In this document: positions 1 to 8,838 of the stretch, piece after piece
Position numbering within the stretch: position 1 is the stretch's first letter
Layout of the letters: each line of letters opens with the position of its first letter
From: Methylomonas sp. LW13
GTDB lineage: Bacteria > Pseudomonadota > Gammaproteobacteria > Methylococcales > Methylomonadaceae
Direction: 5' to 3'
Assembly: GCF_016865255.1 (NCBI RefSeq)
Contig: NZ_CP033381.1
Coordinates: forward strand, 3,038,001 to 3,102,000
DNA length: 64,000 nucleotides
Notes under the pieces: generated by a model
What the model was told of the DNA's origin: nothing
Seen by the model: the letters and a program-made list of their open reading frames with translations, nothing else
Database searches by the model: none
Program-made: the position numbers and the translations under genes

Positions 1-542
1 TTTTCGCCGCGCAAAAACTGCGCCGCATCAACCAGAAAAAAATGCGTCTCAATTTTTAAGGTCGCCGCCCATTTTTCCACTTCCTGGGCTTTTTGCCGCA
101 ATTCGTTTAATTCATCCGGCGCCAAAGTGGATGAATGGCAAAGCCAAATATCAATATCGCTGTTTTTCGAAAACGCCATACTCCCGACGCTACCCATCAA
201 AAAAATCGCCTGGATAGGATAGTGTCTTAAGGCCTTGCGCTTGTAGACAAAGCCTTTGGAAAACTGCTTGGCAACATCTATAGTCTGCTTGTTGGGCGTG
301 TAATCGGGAATACCCGCCGGGCCTTCCAGCGACACGAAACCGGGCAACAAGGGATGATTTTGATGAAACAGTAACGGCAACAGCTTTAAGAAATCCTGTT
401 GGCGCGGCTGCAAAAAACTTTGTACATGTTGCAAACGCAACTGATTGAAGTGCTTGAATCGTTGGGCAACTGCATATAGATCTTTTTTGCTGATCTCTTC
501 GCCCGGCGCGCCTAAATGGATGGGTAGGAATCGATTGATCAA
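1..542 (-). CDS. cyaA: Class I adenylate cyclase, N-terminal part (partial)
   Basis: This would make cAMP from ATP in the cytoplasm. The minus-strand frame is open to the window edge and shows about 180 residues of the catalytic N-terminal domain. A GSVGSM run is followed by a nucleotidyltransferase-type SDIDIWLCH motif with the metal-binding Asp pair, then EKWAATLKIETHFFLVD, which matches the Enterobacterial CyaA layout. No ATG fits the 5' end. The frame opens after a TGA near 590, and TTG at 542 is the best start. From general knowledge, E. coli cyaA also uses a weak UUG start. The 3' end lies outside the window. Identification is firm, the start is less so. Confidence 0.87.
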   Translation of the reverse strand, partial: MINRFLPIHLGAPGEEISKKDLYAVAQRFKHFNQLRLQHVQSFLQPRQQDFLKLLPLLFHQNHPLLPGFVSLEGPAGIPDYTPNKQTIDVAKQFSKGFVYKRKALRHYPIQAIFLMGSVGSMAFSKNSDIDIWLCHSSTLAPDELNELRQKAQEVEKWAATLKIETHFFLVDAAQFLRGE

Positions 543-584
543 AACGGCCGCGCCTAAATCAAGTGTAAGGCCAGTATAGAAGAA

Positions 585-1184
585 TCAAACCGGCTTGTGA
601 AAATTAAGCTGGACGAAGCGCCCGTTACCGTCATCAAAACAGGTAAAACGGGTTAAACAGGCGTGCGGCAAATCGATATGAAAACTTTGGGTAACCGGCA
701 GCTTGAAGGCTTCTGCGAATATTGCTCTGATCACACCGGCATGGGTTACTACCAGCACGCGGCGTCCGGCCTGCTCAGCCAATAAACTTTCCCAGCCCTT
801 CCTGACGCGGGCGGCGAATGCTTGGTAGCTTTCCGCGTTCGGCGGGGTGAAATGGACGGGGTCTTTATAAAATGCCGCCAGTGAGTCGGGCCAGCGACTG
901 GAAATTTGCTCGGCGGTTTGGCCTTCCCAAGCGCCGAAATCAATTTCACCCCATGCCGGTTCAATCACCAAATCCTGTTGCTGTTGTTCGCACCAGGCCG
1001 CGGCAAAGGAACGGCAACGGCGTAGCGGCGAACTGATCACCACATCCCACTGCCCTGCCCCGCATTGGCCATACATCTGCCGCCAACCGCGTTCAGTCAG
1101 CGGATCGTCGGTGATTCCGCGATAATACGAACCGCCACGGGCTTCGCCGTGTCGCAGAAAATCGATTACGGTCGACTGATGCAT
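585..1184 (-). CDS. Histidine phosphatase family protein (CobC-like)
   Basis: A 199-residue cytoplasmic phosphatase of the phosphoglycerate-mutase fold. FLRHGEA near residue 9 carries the catalytic RHG triad, the PLTERGW segment follows, and VVTHAGVIRA near residue 146 supplies the second catalytic His. The family includes alpha-ribazole-5'-phosphate phosphatase (CobC) of cobalamin synthesis, and the sequence resembles that branch, but no other cobalamin gene is nearby. It starts 10 bases after the PhnD-like gene, so it is probably the last gene of the 585-6007 run. It could equally act on another phosphomonoester. Confidence 0.8.
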   Translation of the reverse strand: MHQSTVIDFLRHGEARGGSYYRGITDDPLTERGWRQMYGQCGAGQWDVVISSPLRRCRSFAAAWCEQQQQDLVIEPAWGEIDFGAWEGQTAEQISSRWPDSLAAFYKDPVHFTPPNAESYQAFAARVRKGWESLLAEQAGRRVLVVTHAGVIRAIFAEAFKLPVTQSFHIDLPHACLTRFTCFDDGNGRFVQLNFHKPV

Positions 1185-1194
1185 CGCGATGGAA

Positions 1195-1941
1195 TCAAGT
1201 GTTCAAGGTATCCATCAAATCGATCATGAACTCCATTTCCTCGTCTTCGATCCGTTGCCATGCCCTAAAGCCCAGGGCATTCAACACCCCACCGCCTTTT
1301 TCATCCTTATCCATCTCCAGTAATATTTTTTGAATGTCGGCGCGGCGATTCTGTAATCTCGGCCCTATCATCAAAGAATGGTAGATGACGCTTATTTGGC
1401 TACGCACCAAGATCCGCAGCTGTTTTTTAATCACACCGGACAGGTTGTCATAGGCCTCCGCCAGAATGATGCCGACATCCGCTTCGCCTTTCAGCAGGTG
1501 TTTGGCCACCAAAACATGATTGTCCGATAACAACGGGACGATATTCCCGGCGTGCAAATCCGCGGGCTCCAACATAATCATGCCCATCAGGCGCACATCC
1601 GGATCGTCGGTGAAAGCCACCCGAGTATTCGGTTGTAAGTCGGCCACATCGTTGATATTACTGTCGGCGTTAACGGCAATGATCGCTTCGTCGGATTCGC
1701 CCTGGGCGCGTACCAGCGGCAAAAAACCTTTTTCTCGGACCAGCATGGCGGCGTCGAAGGGGTTGGCGTAAATCAAATCGATCTTATCGGCTGCGATGGC
1801 CTGATGCAGGTCTTGATAGTGATTGTACATTTCCAAATGGATGGCCTCGGCGCTCTGCTTTTGCAACCAAGTGTTGAATATATACCAACCCGACAGGTGG
1901 TCTGGGGCAAAATCCGGGCTGACTGTAAACATGTAAGACAT
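1195..1941 (-). CDS. PhnD-like solute-binding-fold protein without signal peptide
   Basis: A 248-residue protein of the phosphate/phosphonate substrate-binding (PhnD-like) fold. Typical segments are IDLIYANPFDAAML (near 55), the TRVAFTDDPDV lobe boundary (near 105) and LKGEADVGIILAEAYDNL (near 150). Canonical members are secreted and work with an ABC transporter. This one starts MSYMFTVSPDF with no hydrophobic leader and has no permease or ATPase nearby, so it is probably a cytoplasmic ligand sensor (inference). ATG at 1941 was chosen because GGGGAG lies just upstream. An in-frame TTG four codons earlier overlaps the Shine-Dalgarno. It follows the PAS gene by 12 bases in the GTPase operon. 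Confidence 0.72.
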   Translation of the reverse strand: MSYMFTVSPDFAPDHLSGWYIFNTWLQKQSAEAIHLEMYNHYQDLHQAIAADKIDLIYANPFDAAMLVREKGFLPLVRAQGESDEAIIAVNADSNINDVADLQPNTRVAFTDDPDVRLMGMIMLEPADLHAGNIVPLLSDNHVLVAKHLLKGEADVGIILAEAYDNLSGVIKKQLRILVRSQISVIYHSLMIGPRLQNRRADIQKILLEMDKDEKGGGVLNALGFRAWQRIEDEEMEFMIDLMDTLNT

Positions 1942-1953
1942 GATGCTCCCCAA

Positions 1954-2430
1954 TTAACTAAGTGTCGGATACAGTGCGATGCATTCATCGACTTTACTGC
2001 GCGAGGGTTTGCGGCGCACCGAGGTATAGCCAACCACCTTACCGCCGCGCACATTCGGAATGACCGTGGCTTTTACCCAGTAATAACCGCCGTCCTTACG
2101 CAAGTTTTTCACGAAGCCTTGCCATTTTTCACCGCGTTGCACCGTATCCCATAAGTCTTTAAACGCAGCGGACGGCATGTCCGGGTGCCTGAGAATACAA
2201 TGCGGCGCGCCGATTAACTCCGCTTCGGTATAGCCCGACATTTCCACAAATGCGCGATTGACGTGGCTGATAATGCCATCCGGCGTCGTGGTGGAAACAA
2301 TCAATTTGCCGTCGGGATACGGCGTTTCAAGCTCGGTGTACAGCACTTTTCTGGATTTGCCGTCGCAATAGGTAAGCGTTGCTTCCTGGTACTCGCCAAT
2401 GATGTCTTCGGGCTTCATATCAACGATCAT
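1954..2430 (-). CDS. PAS domain protein, Aer-like
   Basis: A 158-residue single-domain cytoplasmic protein. Residues about 45-140 form a PAS domain very like the N-terminus of the aerotaxis receptor Aer: TTPDGIISHVNRAFVEMSG, then GAPHCILRHPDMP, then VKNLRKDGGYYWVKATV. Aer-type PAS domains commonly bind FAD and sense redox or oxygen. Here there is no HAMP or methyl-accepting output domain, so the signal must go to a partner, plausibly the roadblock/GTPase proteins upstream. GGAG six bases before ATG 2430 supports the start. Cofactor binding is inferred. Confidence 0.85.
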   Translation of the reverse strand: MIVDMKPEDIIGEYQEATLTYCDGKSRKVLYTELETPYPDGKLIVSTTTPDGIISHVNRAFVEMSGYTEAELIGAPHCILRHPDMPSAAFKDLWDTVQRGEKWQGFVKNLRKDGGYYWVKATVIPNVRGGKVVGYTSVRRKPSRSKVDECIALYPTLS

Positions 2431-2457
2431 GATTTACTCCGGGTTGCCGGTTAGGGT

Positions 2458-2820
2458 TTACAGCATTTCGGAAATACTCTCTGCCGCACGCTTCACATCA
2501 AGAAAGATGAGTCCGAGCTTGGCGTTGGGTTTGGCGAGTACGGTAAGCACGGCTTCATTACCGGCATAGGTCATTAGCACATAGCCCCTGGCACCTTTGA
2601 TCAACACCTGTTCCAAATTGCCGCGATTTAATTCTTGGGCCGTTCTATCGCCCAAAGACAACATGGCTGCACTCATAGCGCCTACCCGATCCTCGTCCAT
2701 ACCGGCTGGCAACACCGACGCCATCATCAGACCGTCGGTGGAAATCACACCGGAGGCTTCTATATCCGCCGAAGTACCGTTCAGCTCGGTTAAAACTGAC
2801 GTCAGCATGTCTGCTTTCAT
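2458..2820 (-). CDS. Roadblock/LC7 domain protein
   Basis: A 120-residue cytoplasmic protein that is one complete Roadblock/LC7 domain. It runs from LTELNGTSADIEASGVISTDG through AAMLSLGDRTAQELN to YAGNEAVLTVLAKPNAKLGLIFLDVKRA. Proteins of this family (MglB and actinobacterial CvnB) dimerise and act on a partner small Ras-like GTPase, often as activating proteins. A GTPase gene lies two genes upstream on the same strand, so a regulator/GTPase pair is likely. GAGGAATT precedes the ATG at good spacing. Confidence 0.9.
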   Translation of the reverse strand: MKADMLTSVLTELNGTSADIEASGVISTDGLMMASVLPAGMDEDRVGAMSAAMLSLGDRTAQELNRGNLEQVLIKGARGYVLMTYAGNEAVLTVLAKPNAKLGLIFLDVKRAAESISEML

Positions 2821-2861
2821 AATCTAATTCCTCTTAACTAATGAGTGATGTGGCGATGCGT

Positions 2862-3518
2862 TTAATTGGCAGCATCAGCGGCTTTGGTTAAATAACGGGT
2901 GATTAAAGCCCAGGCCAGGGTTACAAACTCCGCCTGGTTAAAATGCGGTACGCCGGTGATCGCCAAGACGAATCGGTGTTTACCGACGAACATCGGCCAA
3001 AAGCCGATTTGACTGTTACCGAAAGGATCTACTATGGCCCAGGCGTGACTGGATATGCCCATATTGTTTATCAGTAATCCGGAACGGCGTTTATGCACGG
3101 TCGCCAGTTCCGCGCTAAGTGCGGACAGTTCTTCGGCTACTTCATGCGGAAAGCCGCTGCAAGCCAGGTAAAAGCCTTGGTCGTCTGCCAATAGCACTTT
3201 GCCGCTCTCGGAAATCTTTCCCAACAAATCAGGCAAAATCTCCTCTAGCGCTGAGTGTGGCGCCTGCAAAGGTGTATCCACGCCTTGCACCCAGCCCAGT
3301 TTTTGGCAATACAACAGCAACTGCAAGGCCTTGTCCTCGTCATCGATTTCCATCAATGTTTGCAACTGCGCGATAGTCAGTGCCGGAGTCTGTTCCTGTT
3401 GCAGCAAGCGGATTAAAAACCGCCGGGGTTTATCGTTTTCGGGTGACGAGACAGCGTAGTAAGCACCAGCGGGAGTAGGATAGAGATACAGCCCGTTAAT
3501 CAGATCAAATCTTTCCAT
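2862..3518 (-). CDS. Hypothetical protein: helical N-terminus plus roadblock-like C-terminus
   Basis: A 218-residue cytoplasmic protein of unknown function. Residues 35-80 look like a small helical or winged-helix module (LTIAQLQTLMEIDDEDKALQLLLYCQKLGWVQG). Residues about 90-210 alternate helices and strands like a divergent roadblock domain (LEEILPDLLGKISESGKVLLADDQGFYLACSGFP). It lies between the roadblock and GTPase genes with a 5-base gap to the latter, so a role as scaffold or second GTPase regulator is inferred from position. A structural prediction compared with MglB/roadblock folds would settle the C-terminal assignment. Confidence 0.6.
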   Translation of the reverse strand: MERFDLINGLYLYPTPAGAYYAVSSPENDKPRRFLIRLLQQEQTPALTIAQLQTLMEIDDEDKALQLLLYCQKLGWVQGVDTPLQAPHSALEEILPDLLGKISESGKVLLADDQGFYLACSGFPHEVAEELSALSAELATVHKRRSGLLINNMGISSHAWAIVDPFGNSQIGFWPMFVGKHRFVLAITGVPHFNQAEFVTLAWALITRYLTKAADAAN

Positions 3519-3523
3519 GGTGA

Positions 3524-4060
3524 TTACCCCGCCAAACCAGGATCCAGGGAATATAAAAGAGCTTGTACCAACAAAGAGACATCATTCTTTTCCCGTGCAT
3601 CCACCGAAAAAACCGGCGGTTTCAAGCCAAAGCCTTGCAGTTGCGCATGGTAGTCTTCTATTGAGGGTGTGCTACTTAAATCCATTTGCGTCACCCCAAT
3701 CGCTACGCTGGTGTCGTTGATAAACTTACCGAACGCATCCAGAAAAAAACGCATATCCTGAAAAGGGTCTGCGCGGGTGTTGTCTAGCAATAAAATTAAG
3801 CCGATGCCGCCGTTGGTCAAAATATCCCACATAAAATCAAACCGTTCCTGCCCGGGAGTACCGTACAAGTGAATTTTTTCGCCGCCCGCCAAATTCATGA
3901 CACCGTAGTCCATCGCCACCGTAGTGGATGCTTTACGATTTTTTGTCATATCACTGGCAGCCGCATCAGTTTTTATCGGAGGCACATCGCTAATAGCGTT
4001 GATTGCAGTCGTTTTGCCGGCGCCTACCGGGCCCGTGAAAATAATTTTGTATTGACTCAT
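3524..4060 (-). CDS. Small Ras-like GTPase (MglA-like)
   Basis: A 178-residue single-domain GTPase. GPVGAGKTT at 10-18 is the P-loop. YGTPGQERF at 66-74 is the G3 region, in which DTPG/DxxG is replaced by GTPG as in prokaryotic MglA-like GTPases. GVTQMD at 122-127 stands in for the G4 NKxD. Relatives control polarity and motility (MglA) or form conservon complexes with roadblock proteins and kinases (CvnD). It is flanked by two roadblock-type proteins and a pseudo-receiver protein, so it is probably the switch of this operon. No lipid-attachment site is visible. Confidence 0.88.
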   Translation of the reverse strand: MSQYKIIFTGPVGAGKTTAINAISDVPPIKTDAAASDMTKNRKASTTVAMDYGVMNLAGGEKIHLYGTPGQERFDFMWDILTNGGIGLILLLDNTRADPFQDMRFFLDAFGKFINDTSVAIGVTQMDLSSTPSIEDYHAQLQGFGLKPPVFSVDAREKNDVSLLVQALLYSLDPGLAG

Positions 4061-4079
4061 CGAGATTCCTTATCGTTTG

Positions 4080-5309
4080 CTAAGCGCCGCGCAATTTATT
4101 GAGAATTTTGCTTAATAAACCCTCATTTTTGGGCTTCTTGGTGGGTTCTACGGCAATCACCGCATCGGCTTGACGTTCGCTTTGTTTCAATATGCCTATC
4201 GTCTGGCAGGCACTAATAAACACAAACACATACTGCGGTTTGACATGTAACAGACCAGCAACTTCCAATGGCGTTCTCGGTGCCTGAACCAACAATGCGG
4301 CAATGCGCAAAGCATCGGGCGTGATGACCAGTCGGGTAAAATTCGGCCATCTTTCTAAGTAGACCGGCCCTTGAATATCCAGACCTATCGGGAAGCGTCC
4401 TTTGGATGTCCAGATTGCCAATTTCCAGACAAAAGCCCCCATATCTTGAAACTTATCTTCGGCGCGCTGAATGGCGGTTGTGGAATCGACTGCCGTCAAA
4501 ATCATTTTGCCGACGGAGCCTTTACCCAATGGCATCCCGGCAAATGCGCGGGTTTGTTTATCGTCGGCATCGATCCAGACTTCCTGGCTTTCCGGAAAAA
4601 TCGTCAAAGGTTTCCAAATCGAACAAAGTTGCAAAACACGCGACTGTAAATTGGCCGTTTTATATGCCGACATCACGTAGCCCAAAAAATACTGGCGCGG
4701 ATCGTAACAGGCTGTTAACAGCTGCACCTCGTCGTCAAAATCGATGTCGCTTAGTGTCCCTAAAAACGCTGTGAAGCCGCCTTCGTTCAACTGCATCGCA
4801 GAATGATGTTTGCTGGCCTTGTGGTGCTCAGCGGCATCACCCGTTTTTGGCGCCTTAGCCTTATTGACATAGACATCCATAGCCATTTTTTTCGGCTTGT
4901 CGTCCTTGGGCGGGGACGGCATATCAGCTGTCTTTGCAGGTGCTTGCGCAATCTTCGTACGTCCGGCAGCGGCTTTGCGAGCCTCGGCAACCGCCTTAAT
5001 CTTGTCCAGCACCGCCATTATTTGCTGGACATTCACCGGCTTTTTGATGAAGTAAGTATTATCCAGCTGTAGGTTTTGTAATGACAATAAAATGATCGGT
5101 CTGCCCGGCGCGGCGGCTTTTCTGGCATCCAGAATATCCCGGGCTTTGGGGTGATCCGCGTCGATCATATCAATACTGGCTTCGGCATCCTCGACCACGA
5201 CGGCAGCCCCCCGACAAGGCCCCTTCAGATACATTTCCATGGTTTTATAAGTGCGGGTATCCATGCCGTGCAGAGCGATTCGAAATGGCGTTTTGTTCGA
5301 CTTGCTCAT
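4080..5309 (-). CDS. Pseudo-receiver protein with unknown C-terminal region
   Basis: A 409-residue cytoplasmic protein. Residues 8-110 look like a divergent response-regulator receiver. DMIDADH sits at the phosphoacceptor position, ILLSL supplies the Ser/Thr position, and YFIKKPVN carries the conserved Lys and cis-Pro. Residues 115-175 are Lys/Ala/Pro-rich and probably a linker. Residues 175-380 form an unrecognised domain ending in a winged-helix-like segment (VAGLLHVKPQYVFVFISACQTIGIL). The ATG overlaps the stop of the preceding gene (ATGA), so the two are translationally coupled. Function is unknown. Partnership with the GTPase is inferred from the operon. Confidence 0.6.
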   Translation of the reverse strand: MSKSNKTPFRIALHGMDTRTYKTMEMYLKGPCRGAAVVVEDAEASIDMIDADHPKARDILDARKAAAPGRPIILLSLQNLQLDNTYFIKKPVNVQQIMAVLDKIKAVAEARKAAAGRTKIAQAPAKTADMPSPPKDDKPKKMAMDVYVNKAKAPKTGDAAEHHKASKHHSAMQLNEGGFTAFLGTLSDIDFDDEVQLLTACYDPRQYFLGYVMSAYKTANLQSRVLQLCSIWKPLTIFPESQEVWIDADDKQTRAFAGMPLGKGSVGKMILTAVDSTTAIQRAEDKFQDMGAFVWKLAIWTSKGRFPIGLDIQGPVYLERWPNFTRLVITPDALRIAALLVQAPRTPLEVAGLLHVKPQYVFVFISACQTIGILKQSERQADAVIAVEPTKKPKNEGLLSKILNKLRGA

Positions 5310-6007
5310 GATGCCTGTCCTTCAAAATAATGTGCCAATTCCAGCCATTCACCCTCCAGCACCACGCCGGAGTCGCTAAATCGCTGCCGATTGAGCTGAA
5401 AGCGCTCCCGGTTTTTTGTAGACTTATACAGCTCTAACAAAGCCAGTTGCAAATCCTGACGATCATGTTGCAGGTTGATACCCGTTTCCAGCACATCCAT
5501 GGCCTGTTCGAGCTGACTGTATTCGATAAAGTCGTTGGCTAAGGCCAAATAATCGTGTTGCGCTTCGGTTTGCCGTCTGGACCTGACCAGTTCGCGGCTA
5601 GCCAACAGACCTTTACTGAACAAAGAATATCGATTAGCTGGCGGCGTTTGCCCGTCAGTTTTAAGCAAATCCTGACATTGCTGGACAAGCAGCCGCGACT
5701 GGCTAGCTTGTATCATACGGCGACTGATCGCAGTTCCCTTCCCATCCAGAATAATCATTAAATCCAACAAGGCCGCGTAGAGTTGCTCGGACAGGCGCTG
5801 GTCGTAACAAAAATAAATTCGGCGTAGATGCGCCAGCAGATCTTTCGGGTTTCTACTAATTTTAAAAACTAATGCGGTCAATGCGTAATCAGCATCGGCG
5901 CTGGGGCAGCTAAACAAACTAAGCTCCCGGTCGCGCCAAAAATCGGTTTCTTGCGGGATTGCATCCAGCGATGGTCCAGCAAGCAGTCGGGAAAAATATT
6001 GGGGCAT
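5306..6007 (-). CDS. TPR-like / FimV-C-terminal-like hypothetical protein
   Basis: A 233-residue mostly helical protein and the first gene of the 585-6007 run. The C-terminal third (DYLALANDFIEYSQLEQAMDVLETG, then LALLELYKSTKNRERF) reads as tetratricopeptide-type helices and recalls the C-terminal domain of FimV, a polarity hub in pseudomonads. The resemblance is by eye only. ATG at 6007 was chosen because GGAGGG precedes it. An upstream in-frame TTG would overlap that site. The 3' end overlaps the next ATG by four bases. It may be a scaffold for the GTPase system. Confidence 0.55.
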   Translation of the reverse strand: MPQYFSRLLAGPSLDAIPQETDFWRDRELSLFSCPSADADYALTALVFKISRNPKDLLAHLRRIYFCYDQRLSEQLYAALLDLMIILDGKGTAISRRMIQASQSRLLVQQCQDLLKTDGQTPPANRYSLFSKGLLASRELVRSRRQTEAQHDYLALANDFIEYSQLEQAMDVLETGINLQHDRQDLQLALLELYKSTKNRERFQLNRQRFSDSGVVLEGEWLELAHYFEGQAS

Positions 6008-6067
6008 GCCACCCTCCAAATCAAACGATGCTCGAAGGGTAGCAGTTAAAAAGCCAATTTCCAGGAT

Positions 6068-7459
6068 TTAGTGGGGTATTTGTTGTCTTGCTTCACATAT
6101 TGCCTGACGAACGGCAACTGGTGCCGTGCCGCCGATATGATTGCGGGCAGCTACCGACCCTTCCAATTTTAGAATATCGAAAACATCCGCCGTAATGGTG
6201 CCGGAAAAGCCCTGCAACTCTGAGAGAGTTAGTTCCGATAGATCCCGCTCTGTTTGCAGTCCTAAGCGCACAGCTTGACCCACGACTTCGTGGGCATCGC
6301 GAAAAGGCATACCTTTGCGAACCAAATAATCAGCCAAGTCGGTAGCCGTCGCGAATCCTCTTTTTGCGGCGTTGTACATGTTTTCGCGTTTGGCTTGAAT
6401 GCGCGGCATCATGTCGGCAAAGGCTCGCAGACAGTTGATTAAGGTGTCGGCGGTATCGAACAAGGGCTCTTTGTCTTCCTGATTATCTTTGTTATAAGCC
6501 AAGGGCTGGCTTTTCATCAGCATCAACAAGGACACCAAGTGTCCCGTAACCCGGCCGGATTTGCCGCGCACCAGTTCCGGTACGTCGGGATTTTTCTTTT
6601 GCGGCATGATTGATGAGCCGGTGCAAAATGCATCCGGAATATCGATAAAATTGAATTGCGCACTGGTCCACAACACCAGTTCTTCCGAGAACCTGGACAA
6701 ATGCATCATGATTAAACTAGCGGCCGCGGCAAACTCAATCGCAAAATCGCGATCACTGACCGAATCCAAAGAGTTATTCGACGGCCGGGAAAATCCCAAC
6801 AATTCGGCGGTCATGAAGCGATCAATGGGATAGCTGGTGCCAGCCAATGCTGCGGCACCCAAGGGCATCACATTCAGGCGTTTACAGCAATCTTGCAGAC
6901 GTTCTTTATCACGGCACAGCATTTCGAACCACGCCATTAAATGATGGCCGAATGTCACGGGTTGCGCGACTTGCAAATGGGTAAAACCCGGCATGATGGT
7001 ATCGGCCTCGCGTTCCGCGACCTCCAATAAAGCGATTTGCAGGCGTTGCAACTGCGTCAATATGGTCTCGATTTCGCTACGTAAATATAGTCTTATATCG
7101 GTTGCTACCTGGTCATTACGCGAACGGCCGGTATGCAGTTTTTTGCCGGCAATCCCGATCAAATCGGTCAAGCGCGCTTCGATGTTCATATGCACATCTT
7201 CCTGCTTGATTGACCAGACGAACTCACCGCGTTCGATCTCACCGCCGATTTGCATCAATCCGCTGCGAATGTCGGCGAGCTCCTGCTCAGTCAGAATACC
7301 TATTTTGCACAGCATGGCCGCGTGCGCCAGCGAGCCTTGAATATCTTGCCGGGCCATGCGCCGGTCAAAATTGACTGAAGCGGTAAATTCTTCGACAAAC
7401 GCATCGGTGGCTTCGGCAAAACGAGCGCTGGAAAGTTTTTCGGTGTTAACGGTGGTCAT
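6068..7459 (-). CDS. argH: Argininosuccinate lyase
   Basis: The last step of arginine synthesis: it splits argininosuccinate into arginine and fumarate. The ~463-residue protein shows the whole fumarase/aspartase-superfamily fold, with the signature [12 protein letters not shown] near 285, [13 protein letters not shown] near 110 and [12 protein letters not shown] near 175. ATG at 7459 (MTTVNTEKL) is preferred over the TTG two codons upstream. It stands alone on the minus strand, between the GTPase run and the two-component genes. Length and motifs are normal. Confidence 0.96.
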   Translation of the reverse strand: MTTVNTEKLSSARFAEATDAFVEEFTASVNFDRRMARQDIQGSLAHAAMLCKIGILTEQELADIRSGLMQIGGEIERGEFVWSIKQEDVHMNIEARLTDLIGIAGKKLHTGRSRNDQVATDIRLYLRSEIETILTQLQRLQIALLEVAEREADTIMPGFTHLQVAQPVTFGHHLMAWFEMLCRDKERLQDCCKRLNVMPLGAAALAGTSYPIDRFMTAELLGFSRPSNNSLDSVSDRDFAIEFAAAASLIMMHLSRFSEELVLWTSAQFNFIDIPDAFCTGSSIMPQKKNPDVPELVRGKSGRVTGHLVSLLMLMKSQPLAYNKDNQEDKEPLFDTADTLINCLRAFADMMPRIQAKRENMYNAAKRGFATATDLADYLVRKGMPFRDAHEVVGQAVRLGLQTERDLSELTLSELQGFSGTITADVFDILKLEGSVAARNHIGGTAPVAVRQAICEARQQIPH

Positions 7460-7494
7460 AAGCAATCAAACGGTAAATGCAAAAGAAGCGGGAA

Positions 7495-8838
7495 TTATAC
7501 CGATGCTGCGGCTATCCACCTTGGGAATTGCACACTCACTCGCAAACCGCCCAGTTGCGCGGAACGCATAATCTCCAGCGTACCGCCATAAAATAAGGCG
7601 ATGTCACGTACAATCGCCAAGCCTAGCCCATGTCCCTGCACTGCTTCGTCCAGCCTTAAACCGCGCTTACTGAGTTGCCGCATGTCCTGCGCCGAACAAC
7701 CCGGACCGTCGTCTTCGACACTGATAGTAATGCCGGCACCATGTTCAACCGAGACTAGAACCTGCTTGTCAGCCCATTTGCAGGCGTTATCCAACAAATT
7801 ACCGGTCAGCTCCAGCATGTCTTCCCGATCAAAATTGATTAACTGATCGGGAGCATTGACTTGGATCGCTAAGTTTTTCTCGGCATAGACATTTTGCAAC
7901 AGCATGACTAAAGCAGTGAGTTCTTGCTGTGGATTAAACACGCTGGCGGTTTGCATATTACCGGAGATACGGGCGCGTTTTAATTCTCGCTCGATGCGCT
8001 CATGGATCGCTTGAGTTTGCTGTTGCAGCAGATCGCGCAGCTCGGCATGACCATCGAGTTGCGAATTTTCAGTCAGTCGAAACAGCATCGCCAACGGCGT
8101 TTTCAGCGCATGCGCCAAATTGCCAATCGCGGTGCGAGACTGGTGCAAGCGCCTTTCAACCAACACCAACAAGCGATTGACTTCCGCAACCAAGGGTTTG
8201 ATTTCCGCCGGCACTCTGGCTTGGATCTGTGACTGACGGCCGTAGGCAATCTCGGCCAGTTCGTCGCGCGCCGCCTGCAACGGTTTCAGCGATCTGCGTA
8301 CATCGTTACTTTGCAGGGCGATTGCGATCAAAAGCACCATGGCCGTCAGTACCAGATAGGCAAGCCGGATGTGGTCTATGTCATGGCCAATATCGCTTAA
8401 ATCCTCGGCGATGCTAATGGTGATCGCATGACCAAATCGCTCGAAACCTCGACTCAAAACCAGTAAAGGTTGGTGATGCGGTCCATCAGGAAAATGGAAT
8501 TGCCTGGCGGTATTGGCCGGCTCGGTAGTAAAAGGCAAAACGTCGTCTTGCAGCGAACTTGAATAATAGGTTTTTCCGTCAAGCTGGATCACAAAGTAGT
8601 GACCCGAATAGGCTTGGCCGTAAACCGTGCCGGCATGCGAGCTATCGAAAATCAGTTGTCCTTCCGCGTTAAGCGTCAAGGTATCCAGCAACGAATCGCC
8701 ATCGTGCTGTAAGCGGGTCAGCATTTGTTTTTCCGCCACAGAGCGAATCACCCAATCTGCTGCCAACCAGTGTCCGGCAAACACCATACTCAGGATAATG
8801 ATCAGGCCGCGGTTAAGACGCTGGCGCAATGAGATCAC
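7495..8838 (-). CDS. Two-component sensor histidine kinase (PhoQ/QseC-like)
   Basis: A 447-residue inner-membrane kinase. TM1 spans about 11-30, a periplasmic sensor region about 31-155, and TM2 about 158-178. The dimerisation/phosphoacceptor helix IGNLAHALKTPLAML carries the His near 243. The ATP domain has the N-box NLLDNACKWA, G1 EDDGPG and G2 GHGLGLAIV. Its ATG overlaps the stop of the response regulator gene (ATGA), so the pair is co-translated. The sensor domain has no obvious acidic Mg2+-binding patch, so the ligand is unknown. Confidence 0.92.
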   Translation of the reverse strand: MISLRQRLNRGLIIILSMVFAGHWLAADWVIRSVAEKQMLTRLQHDGDSLLDTLTLNAEGQLIFDSSHAGTVYGQAYSGHYFVIQLDGKTYYSSSLQDDVLPFTTEPANTARQFHFPDGPHHQPLLVLSRGFERFGHAITISIAEDLSDIGHDIDHIRLAYLVLTAMVLLIAIALQSNDVRRSLKPLQAARDELAEIAYGRQSQIQARVPAEIKPLVAEVNRLLVLVERRLHQSRTAIGNLAHALKTPLAMLFRLTENSQLDGHAELRDLLQQQTQAIHERIERELKRARISGNMQTASVFNPQQELTALVMLLQNVYAEKNLAIQVNAPDQLINFDREDMLELTGNLLDNACKWADKQVLVSVEHGAGITISVEDDGPGCSAQDMRQLSKRGLRLDEAVQGHGLGLAIVRDIALFYGGTLEIMRSAQLGGLRVSVQFPRWIAAASV

